Assembly: GCA_002412925.1 (NCBI GenBank)
Contig: DHVZ01000038.1
Span: forward strand, 27,160 to 33,511
Source: Anaerolineales bacterium UBA5195
GTDB taxonomy: Bacteria > Chloroflexota > Anaerolineae > Anaerolineales > Villigracilaceae
Direction: 5' to 3'
Length of the DNA: 6,352 nt
The position numbers and the translations under genes are program-made. Below, piece after piece: positions 1 through 4,364 of the stretch. Position 1 is the stretch's first letter. Each line of letters opens with the position of its first letter. Below the pieces are notes generated by a model. It was not told the DNA's origin and did no database searches. It was given only the letters and a program-made list of their open reading frames with translations.

Positions 1-92
1 CGTCTTTTTTGTTTTGGCAATCTGGTTTCATGGCGACTTTACTCACCCCGCAAAGTCCGCGCGGGGATAAATGGCAAGGCAGATGACAAACT
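1..92. other. Downstream flank of the WYL regulator with small overlapping hairpins
   Basis: No established gene lies in this edge segment. Two short inverted repeats share sequence: GACTTT at 35-40 pairs with AAAGTC at 52-57, and CCCCGC at 46-51 pairs with GCGGGG at 61-66, so only one can form at a time. Neither is followed by a T-tract on the minus strand, so neither is a convincing intrinsic terminator for the regulator. A T-rich run at 5-15 on the plus strand could be the tail of a terminator for a gene outside the window. On the minus strand a GTG at 46 (and an in-frame ATG at 31) opens a frame that runs off the edge. It may be the first codons of a next gene, but too little is present to say. 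Confidence 0.3.
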
Positions 93-1064
93 TCAGGATT
101 TACCCGAAGGATTCTCGTAATTCGCGGCGATCTTTTGCGCCCAATCCTGCACCATGTGGCGTAACTCTTCCGGCTCCAAAACCCTCGCAGCCGGGCCATA
201 GCTTAACGCCAGCGATGCCGCCGAGTAAAGATCCGGCAGGGCGGTGCTGACAATCACCGAGCCGTCCTCCTGAGGCAAGATCTCTTCCCAGGCGGCGGGA
301 GTGCTCAGGGCCAGATGGGCGACCTCTACTCCCAAATGCAAACGGACACGGAACTGGGTTTCACTCTGGATCTCAAAGGACAAAAACTTCTGCGCCTCGA
401 AATCGGCGGGGATTTGGAATCCAGCGTCCAGACGTTCCAACTCGCGGATACGGTCCACCCGAAAGGAGCGGACTGCCTGGCGTAATTGGCAGTGCCCAAG
501 AACATACCACCAGCCCTGACGGTAAGCCAGTACATACGGGTTCAACTCACGCTCAAGCGGCTCGGCCTGGAGGTTGCCCTGGTAAACTATCCGAACCCGT
601 TTCTGATGGCGGATGGCGCTGCGGAGAGTTTCCAAAAGCGGCGCATACGGCAATAAACCCGGTTTCTGCGATTGCGCCGTCACCAGACTGCGCCGTGCCC
701 AGGCCACTTCCCCTCGCTGCTCATCGGGCAGGACATTTTCGATCTTGGCCAGCGCGCCCTGGGCCGATTCGGTATAAAGCTGTCCCCAGAGTTCACCCAC
801 CAGACCGGCGCCCAGGCAAATCGCGGTCGCTTCTTCAGGGGTAAAAATCAACGGGGGCATTTTATATCCGCGCACCAACGAGAAACCGCCATACGGACCT
901 CTTTCCGAGTAGACCGGGATGCCCATTTCATCCAGCATATCCAGGTAGCGGTGCAAGCTGCGCACCGAGATACCAAGTTTTTCTGCCAGCTCGGCCGCTT
1001 TCTGGTTCGGCTGGCGCTGAAGGAGCATGATCAGGGTTATCAGGCGTGTGGCGGTATTGGGCAT
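93..1064 (-). CDS. WYL-domain, HTH_11 (YafY/DeoR-like) transcriptional regulator
   Basis: This is a predicted cytoplasmic DNA-binding regulator of 323 residues, a usual length for the YafY-type HTH_11-WYL-WCX family. An N-terminal winged HTH spans about residues 6-60 (AAELAEKLGISVRSLHRYLDML, then the wing RGPYGGF). The WYL domain covers about 138-217, with GWWYVLGHC at 184-192 (Val where Leu is usual) and RSFRVDRI at 199-206. A WCX-like C-terminal domain covers about 236-312. In this family WYL/WCX domains sense a ligand, often a nucleic acid or small molecule, and the HTH acts as repressor or activator. The frame stays open upstream to 1154, but the extra 30 residues would be encoded by the palindromic operator region and do not look like the family, so I chose the ATG at 1064. 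No Shine-Dalgarno precedes that ATG; a -10 box ending seven bases upstream implies a leaderless mRNA. The gene lies 96 bp after the DUF3795 gene and is a candidate regulator of the neighbouring cluster. The family call is strong; the target is inferred. Confidence 0.9.
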   Translation of the reverse strand: MPNTATRLITLIMLLQRQPNQKAAELAEKLGISVRSLHRYLDMLDEMGIPVYSERGPYGGFSLVRGYKMPPLIFTPEEATAICLGAGLVGELWGQLYTESAQGALAKIENVLPDEQRGEVAWARRSLVTAQSQKPGLLPYAPLLETLRSAIRHQKRVRIVYQGNLQAEPLERELNPYVLAYRQGWWYVLGHCQLRQAVRSFRVDRIRELERLDAGFQIPADFEAQKFLSFEIQSETQFRVRLHLGVEVAHLALSTPAAWEEILPQEDGSVIVSTALPDLYSAASLALSYGPAARVLEPEELRHMVQDWAQKIAANYENPSGKS

Positions 1065-1070
1065 GTAAAA

Positions 1071-1100
1071 AGTATACTGGCAGGCTCGAAAACCTGCCAG
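1071..1100 (-). promoter_or_regulatory. Probable leaderless promoter of the WYL regulator
   Basis: Read on the minus strand, a -10 hexamer TATACT (1071-1076, five of six consensus bases) sits 18 bp from a weaker -35 CTGGCA (1095-1100, four of six). Seven bases (TTTTTAC) separate the -10 from the ATG at 1064, so the transcript would begin at or next to the start codon. This fits the absence of any Shine-Dalgarno. Both hexamers lie in or against the inverted repeat at 1074-1103. Confidence 0.5.
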
Positions 1101-1103
1101 TAT
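1074..1103. promoter_or_regulatory. Perfect 11-bp inverted repeat; probable operator or terminator
   Basis: ATACTGGCAGG (1074-1084) and CCTGCCAGTAT (1093-1103) are perfect inverted repeats around an 8-base spacer, ending nine bases before the regulator start. The position over the predicted -35 and touching the -10 suggests an autoregulatory operator for the HTH protein. T-rich sequence follows the stem on both strands (ACTTTTT on the minus, TTTTG on the plus), so it may instead, or also, terminate the transcript of the upstream genes. The sequence alone does not separate these roles. Confidence 0.6.
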
Positions 1104-1160
1104 TTTTGACCATGAAAACGGTGGGGAGCGTTTGCCAAACTTTCGGGTGCGCAAAACTGT

Positions 1161-1577
1161 TCAGGTAGAATTCATCCCTTGCCCACATTCTGAACAAACG
1201 CGATCATGCAAAGAGATGACACCTCCGCAAGCAAGGCAAATCCATTTTTGTTTTTCTGCGCTCAAATATTGCTTTGTGCCAAGCGTTTTGCACCGGATGG
1301 CATTCTCAATCAGGCTGACCTGGTAGCGCAGCCGGTAACTTTTGTCCATGCGCTTGAGAATTGCACAAGGAAAGGACAAACAATCAGAGCAGAAATCAAG
1401 GCCTTTTGTTTGGGTGCAATCCTTGAGCGCGCATTTTCGACAATGTTCCGGTTTGGAATCAACCTGCCCCTGACAGCCTTGGCAAGGATTTTTTTTCTTT
1501 AGATGCACATAGCAAACCCTGCAATTCATACCACAAGGCGCTAACAGGCTTGCCAACCACACATCTGCCATTTTCAC
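1161..1577 (-). CDS. DUF3795 family cysteine-rich protein with C-terminal zinc ribbon
   Basis: A 138-residue protein of the DUF3795 type, recognised from the N-terminal APCGMNCRVC motif (residues 13-22) and closely spaced cysteine pairs. I count 16 cysteines: 15, 19, 22, 32, 35, 46, 49, 54, 63, 66, 71, 96, 114, 117, 128 and 131. The last four form a CxxC-x10-CxxC zinc-ribbon pattern (CLAC/CSEC), common at the end of this family. The molecular function of the family is not established; metal binding is inferred. The start is a GTG at 1577, because GGAGAG lies 7 bases upstream of it; the ATG two codons later would be 13 bases from that SD. It follows the GyrI-like gene after 21 bp, so the two are very probably co-transcribed. 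No membrane segment or signal peptide is visible. Confidence 0.8.
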   Translation of the reverse strand: MKMADVWLASLLAPCGMNCRVCYVHLKKKNPCQGCQGQVDSKPEHCRKCALKDCTQTKGLDFCSDCLSFPCAILKRMDKSYRLRYQVSLIENAIRCKTLGTKQYLSAEKQKWICLACGGVISLHDRVCSECGQGMNST

Positions 1578-1598
1578 CGGAAATCTCTCCGAAATAGA

Positions 1599-2084
1599 TT
1601 AATTTTGAACCGCAGATGGCACCTGGGCCTTGAGCGGGAAGATGATCTGCGTTTGCAGGGCTTCTGGCGCTGTGACCATGGGATCGTTCAAGTAGAACTC
1701 GTACGCCACCCCGGTCGCTTCACAGGCATGGGCATCCAACCATTGCTGCATGGCTTCATAGGCGGCTGTCGACTTATCATAAGGCCCAATATACAGACAG
1801 GTCAGCAGTTTTCCACCGGGGATTTCGCTGACCTGGATTTCGCCCTGGCCTGAAACCTGACCAGCCACCGGGAATCCAATTTCGAGATCCAGGTTTTGCA
1901 TATCCATGTTGTAGTAGGCCACGAACGGCGCCCCGGCGGGCTGCTGCCCGATCTGACCAAGATACTGCGCAATGGCGCCGTAAGATTGTCCCAGAACCTG
2001 GGTCAGGTTTTGTACTGCGGCATGAGTGCGGATGGAGAGCACTGGCTGGGCAGGTCGTTCGAGTAATTCACAGTTGTAAGACAT
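1599..2084 (-). CDS. GyrI-like small-molecule-binding / possible hydrolase protein
   Basis: A 161-residue stand-alone GyrI-like (AraC effector-binding type) domain, with no DNA-binding domain attached. Recognisable elements are GAPFVAYYNMD (51-61), the strand DLEIGFPV (66-73), GGKLLTCLYIGPYDK (90-104) and the terminal YEFYLNDP (128-135) followed by IIFPL (147-151). E68 and E129 lie where acidic residues commonly line the family pocket. Members bind hydrophobic or cationic ligands, inhibit gyrase (E. coli GyrI/SbmC), or, in a reported subgroup, hydrolyse cyclopropane-containing DNA alkylators. The ATG at 2084 is chosen because AAAGGAG lies 9 bases upstream; the frame stays open to 2384, but that extension runs through the hydrolase gene in another frame and is a shadow. 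The gene lies 44 bp after the alpha/beta hydrolase and 21 bp before the DUF3795 gene. The fold assignment is firm; enzyme versus ligand-sponge activity is unresolved. Confidence 0.85.
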   Translation of the reverse strand: MSYNCELLERPAQPVLSIRTHAAVQNLTQVLGQSYGAIAQYLGQIGQQPAGAPFVAYYNMDMQNLDLEIGFPVAGQVSGQGEIQVSEIPGGKLLTCLYIGPYDKSTAAYEAMQQWLDAHACEATGVAYEFYLNDPMVTAPEALQTQIIFPLKAQVPSAVQN

Positions 2085-2128
2085 GGTTTGATGCTCCTTT
2101 GTTTGAAAAATTGACAAATTTAAGCGCC

Positions 2129-3208
2129 TCAGGGCAAGTGCCTGAAGAAGTCTCCAACAGCTTCTGCAAAAGCCTCTGGTTGTTCGACAAAGGCAAAATG
2201 CGAGGCGTCGGGCAGTACCAGGAACCGGGCGTTGGGAAACAAGTCGGCATACTGGCGGCTGGCAGCCTCGGATTGCAAATCGTCTACTCCGTGCAGCACC
2301 AGGACTGGGACCGTGACCTGTTTCAATGCAGAGCGGTAATCGTGGCGCTGACCCATGCTGATGTACATGCCCCAGTTCATCCAACCACCTGGTTCACCCT
2401 GTTGGACCATCTTGTCTGCTGGGATCTCCACCACCGAAATGTAATACCTGCCAAATTTTTCGTCCAGGGCAATCAGGTCGGCTTCCGAGCGGGTGAAGAG
2501 CTTGTTGAAATCCATGTAATCTTTCATAAAGGCCTCGAACTCGGTGCGCTGATCTTCAGGCAGGCGTTGACGCACCGTGTCGAAGAGATCGGCCTCCTCT
2601 TGCGGCATGACCAGCACCGTAGCAGGCGAAACCAGGATCAGCGCCTCGACGCGTTCGGGGAATTCGGCGGCATAGAGCGAGGCCAGGAACCCTCCCCACG
2701 AATGGCCGATCAGGATCAACTTCTCATCGCCCAAGATCTGGCGGAGGCGCTCAATGTCGGCAATCTGCGCCCCGAGGCCAAGGGTTTGATCGAGGCTGGT
2801 CATGTTGGCATACATATTGCTCGATTCGAAACGGTCGAACGGGCGCGTGGATTTTCCACAGCCGCGCTGGTCGTAGTAGTGAAAACGATATTCCCCGGTC
2901 AGCGGCTCAAGACCGGTCAGTGGTTGGCGGAAGGGCAGGCCCGGCCCACCGTGGATGATGAGTACATTGCGGCCATCCCCCTGGGCGAAGTGATATAAAC
3001 GAATGTCAGCTTCCACCTGCCAGAAATCCGGGTCGCCGGTTTGGGCAGGCGGGGCGAGAGGGGAGCGCAAATTTTGCATGGCCCGCACCATTCCCGGGCG
3101 ATAGAGCGGCTGGGTGGAGAACCACCACATGGCGCCACCACCAAGGGCCAGGAGCGTCAACAAGATCAGGCCAACTACCAGGGGTAACTTGAAGCGCTTT
3201 AGGCTCAT
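2129..3208 (-). CDS. Membrane-anchored alpha/beta hydrolase (proline iminopeptidase-like)
   Basis: A 359-residue alpha/beta-hydrolase of the proline iminopeptidase/S33-like group. Residues 1-8 are basic (SLKRFK) and 9-31 form one hydrophobic segment without a clear cleavage site, so it is probably a signal anchor with the catalytic domain outside the cytoplasm. The domain shows the oxyanion loop HGGPG (86-90), DQRGCGKS (113-120), the nucleophile elbow GHSWGG (168-173, Ser170), an acid at Asp310 in HGVDD, and His337 in ASHF, so the triad looks intact. A cap domain occupies about 200-295. Known relatives release N-terminal proline or hydrolyse esters and amides; the substrate cannot be read here. 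The ATG at 3208 overlaps the upstream ClbS-family stop as ATGA, with AAGG just upstream, which implies translational coupling. The frame is open to 3256, but those codons belong to the ClbS-family gene. Placing an exported enzyme beside intracellular partners is unusual. Confidence 0.9.
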   Translation of the reverse strand: MSLKRFKLPLVVGLILLTLLALGGGAMWWFSTQPLYRPGMVRAMQNLRSPLAPPAQTGDPDFWQVEADIRLYHFAQGDGRNVLIIHGGPGLPFRQPLTGLEPLTGEYRFHYYDQRGCGKSTRPFDRFESSNMYANMTSLDQTLGLGAQIADIERLRQILGDEKLILIGHSWGGFLASLYAAEFPERVEALILVSPATVLVMPQEEADLFDTVRQRLPEDQRTEFEAFMKDYMDFNKLFTRSEADLIALDEKFGRYYISVVEIPADKMVQQGEPGGWMNWGMYISMGQRHDYRSALKQVTVPVLVLHGVDDLQSEAASRQYADLFPNARFLVLPDASHFAFVEQPEAFAEAVGDFFRHLP

Positions 3209-3711
3209 TTGACCTTCCGATCCTTGAACTTTTTCTGCACTTCTTTCCTGGCCCACAGATAGTGCGCTGCTGTGCAGGAATGAAAATAAGCTGCCAGGGC
3301 ATTGTTTCCGGACCAGGAAAAATAGCCGCGTGTAAATAGCTCTTCTTCCGAAAAACCTTCGATGGTCGTCATGCTTTGCTGATAAGAACGCTGGAACTGC
3401 TCAAGAACCTCGGCCAGCGGACGGTCACGATGCTTCTCGTAAATCTGCTGGTTCAACGCTGGGAGCTGGTTCCACTTGTAACCTTCAGCTGGCATGGCCG
3501 GGGTTTTTCCGCTCAGGGCGGTTTCAATCCAACCCAGCACCATCTGTTCCCATTCGATCAGGTGGGCGAGCACATCCTTGGGTGACCACTCGCCGGGAGC
3601 CGCAGAATGCACCATTTCTTCGGGCGTGAGTTTCTCAAGCAATTTCTCCAGGGTGGCGCGTTCGCGCCGGGCATCTTCGAGCAATTGGACTTTGGTAAAC
3701 GAACGTGGCAT
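3205..3711 (-). CDS. ClbS/DfsB family four-helix bundle protein
   Basis: A 168-residue protein of the ClbS/DfsB (DUF1706) family, a branch of the DinB-like four-helix bundle fold. Family hallmarks are EWSPKDVLAHLIEWEQMVLGW (41-61, with His50), EGYKWNQLPALNQQIYEK (76-93), YFSW (130-133) and the last helix AYFHSCTAAHYLWA (141-154). The length matches the family. The characterised member ClbS protects colibactin producers and is reported to open the colibactin cyclopropane; the activity of most other members is unknown. The ATG at 3711 has AGGAG six bases upstream. It is the first gene of the probable operon and overlaps the hydrolase start by four bases. About 180 bp of non-coding DNA with a perfect inverted repeat (3811-3837) lies upstream and is the likely control region. 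The family call is strong; protection against a cyclopropane genotoxin is inferred. Confidence 0.87.
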   Translation of the reverse strand: MPRSFTKVQLLEDARRERATLEKLLEKLTPEEMVHSAAPGEWSPKDVLAHLIEWEQMVLGWIETALSGKTPAMPAEGYKWNQLPALNQQIYEKHRDRPLAEVLEQFQRSYQQSMTTIEGFSEEELFTRGYFSWSGNNALAAYFHSCTAAHYLWARKEVQKKFKDRKVK

Positions 3712-3788
3712 CTCTTTCTCCTGTGATCAATTTATAACGGCTCTTTGGAAATCTCCGTGGGAAGCCCTCGCGGAAAACCCTGGAGCCC

Positions 3789-3794
3789 TTTATA
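3789..3794 (-). promoter_or_regulatory. Possible -10 element upstream of the ClbS-family operon
   Basis: TATAAA on the minus strand (3789-3794) lies about 17 bp downstream of the inverted repeat at 3811-3837. No good -35 hexamer occurs at 16-18 bp; an off-consensus promoter or an activator-dependent one would fit. Another TATAAA lies at 3731-3736, closer to the start codon, also without a -35. TAGAAT occurs between the repeat and the first TATAAA. The assignment is weak. Confidence 0.25.
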
Positions 3795-3810
3795 GCTGCA
3801 TTCTAAATCA

Positions 3811-3837
3811 GGTATATGTCAGATGATGACATATACC
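3811..3837. promoter_or_regulatory. Perfect 11-bp inverted repeat; candidate operator of the ClbS operon
   Basis: GGTATATGTCA (3811-3821) and TGACATATACC (3827-3837) form a perfect inverted repeat with a 5-base spacer, 100-126 bp upstream of the ClbS-family start. There is no T-tract next to the stem on either strand, so a protein-binding site is likelier than a terminator. The left half, GTATA-TGTCAG, resembles GTATACTGGCAG at the regulator promoter (1072-1083) with one base inserted, but the centre spacing differs (5 versus 8). Confidence 0.55.
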
Positions 3838-3890
3838 CCAGCCAATTTCCGAAAATAGTGCTCACCTGGAAATCTCTGGGAGATCCGAAA

Positions 3891-3923
3891 TAAAAAAGCA
3901 GCCGCCAATTGGCGGCTGCTTTA
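3891..3923 (-). terminator. Strong Rho-independent terminator of the small hydrophobic gene
   Basis: A perfect palindrome at 3895-3922 (arms AAAGCAGCCGCC / GGCGGCTGCTTT around AATT) is followed on the minus strand by six T residues (3892-3897, overlapping the stem base). The GC-rich stem, tight loop and T-tract are textbook. It lies about 46 bases after the stop of the 48-residue gene and separates it from the ClbS-family operon. On the plus strand only three T residues follow, so it acts mainly in the minus direction. Confidence 0.9.
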
Positions 3924-3941
3924 CAGATCAACAACAGATTT

Positions 3942-3956
3942 GAGAGAGTATCTCTC
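3942..3956 (-). other. Small hairpin in the 3' untranslated region of the small gene
   Basis: GAGAGA (3942-3947) and TCTCTC (3951-3956) can pair around a three-base loop, 12 bases after the stop codon and upstream of the terminator. It may only stabilise the 3' end of the transcript. Confidence 0.35.
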
Positions 3957-3968
3957 GTTGGATTTGCT

Positions 3969-4115
3969 TTAGAAGAACTTGACGAAGATATAGCCCAGCG
4001 GTACCAAAGACACGACAATAAGCAAGGTTAACATCAGATCACCTCCACAGGAACCTAAAACTGCCACAATAGGAACGGTTGCAACTAGCGCAACAAGGAA
4101 ATTCAGGGATGCCAT
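3969..4115 (-). CDS. Small 48-residue hydrophobic membrane protein with nested start
   Basis: A 48-residue frame that I do not recognise. It starts MASLNFLVALVATVPIVAV and ends YIFVKFF. Two hydrophobic stretches (about 3-22 and 27-45) flank SCGGD (22-26); the only charged residues are Asp26 and Lys46. It looks like a two-helix hairpin. LGSC at 20-23 resembles a lipobox, but no basic residues precede it and a second hydrophobic segment follows, so a lipoprotein is less likely. AAGGA (4124-4128) sits 8 bases before the ATG at 4115. A second in-frame ATG at 4034 has a 10-base perfect SD (4037-4046) and would give a 21-residue single-span peptide. The gene has its own leader (249 bp from the ParB-like gene) and a strong terminator, which argues that it is real despite its size. 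Its function is unknown; no antisense RNA or toxin hallmark is visible. Confidence 0.62.
   Translation of the reverse strand: MASLNFLVALVATVPIVAVLGSCGGDLMLTLLIVVSLVPLGYIFVKFF
4037..4046 (-). promoter_or_regulatory. Near-ideal internal Shine-Dalgarno
   Basis: GGAGGTGATC on the minus strand is complementary over ten bases to the 3' end of bacterial 16S rRNA. GGAGG lies seven bases before the ATG at 4034, in frame inside the 48-residue gene, where the same bases encode Gly-Gly-Asp. It is the strongest ribosome-binding sequence I see in the window, and it could make the 21-residue form the main product. Confidence 0.65.
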
Positions 4116-4312
4116 CTTATTTTTCCTTAAACTGGCTCGTACCGGATCCTAATAATGATGGTTTCTGTCGCGTGCTGGCCAAAATGCTTATCCAAACCAG
4201 CAGACCAAATCAGTAAAGCTTTTTACCACGCCGTGACGCTGAAGTTTGTTTCAGTATCATTATTTGTGCATTGCAAAAGCATTACGACAGCCAAAAGAAA
4301 CCGGGGCGAGGC
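4116..4312. other. Intergenic leader of the small hydrophobic gene
   Basis: No gene is supported here. The segment should hold the small gene's promoter, but I find no convincing -35/-10 pair on the minus strand. Short inverted repeats occur (CTGAA at 4239-4243 with TTCAG at 4250-4254; GTAAA at 4213-4217 with TTTAC at 4222-4226), all too short to interpret. Confidence 0.4.
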
Positions 4313-4341
4313 GGGGAAGCAGGATTGGACTCTGCTTCCCC
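4313..4341 (-). terminator. Hairpin after the ParB-like gene, probable weak terminator
   Basis: GGGGAAGCAG (4313-4322) and CTGCTTCCCC (4332-4341) pair perfectly around a 9-base loop, starting 23 bases after the stop codon. On the minus strand the stem is followed by a C-rich stretch and only then by TTTCTTTT, so it is a poor intrinsic terminator by sequence. It may act with Rho or serve as a 3' end stabiliser. Confidence 0.45.
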
Positions 4342-4364
4342 ATTGGGATAGCTTTTTACAACCC

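Noticed and set aside
672..1109. Long plus-strand frame of 145 codons antisense to the regulator
   Set aside because: It is a shadow of the regulator on the other strand, with no RBS and no recognisable domain. Other plus-strand frames (2099-2998, 4499-5056, 4980-5555) are likewise shadows of firm genes.
1065..1154. Thirty extra N-terminal residues on the WYL regulator from the ATG at 1154
   Set aside because: They would be encoded across the promoter and palindrome, show no similarity to the family N-terminus, and the ATG at 1064 begins exactly at the HTH.
2132..2155. Possible terminator TCAGG/CCTGA at the hydrolase 3' end
   Set aside because: The stem is only five bp, lies inside the coding sequence and has no adjacent T-tract. 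The tight downstream spacing favours read-through.
2085..2384. 100-residue N-terminal extension of the GyrI-like protein
   Set aside because: It overlaps the hydrolase C-terminus in another frame and has low-complexity shadow composition. The ATG at 2084 has a clear AAAGGAG.
3209..3256. Upstream start of the hydrolase at 3256
   Set aside because: The 16 extra residues lie inside the ClbS-family gene, and the ATGA overlap at 3205-3208 plus the basic/hydrophobic N-terminus mark the real start.
3803..4018. 71-codon minus-strand frame running through the intergenic region
   Set aside because: It runs across the strong terminator and the palindrome, has no RBS, and overlaps the better supported 48-residue gene in another frame.
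3969..4034. KdpF-like or CydX-like peptide identity for the 21-residue form
   Set aside because: Length and hydrophobicity are similar, but no kdp or cyd genes are nearby and no diagnostic motif is present.
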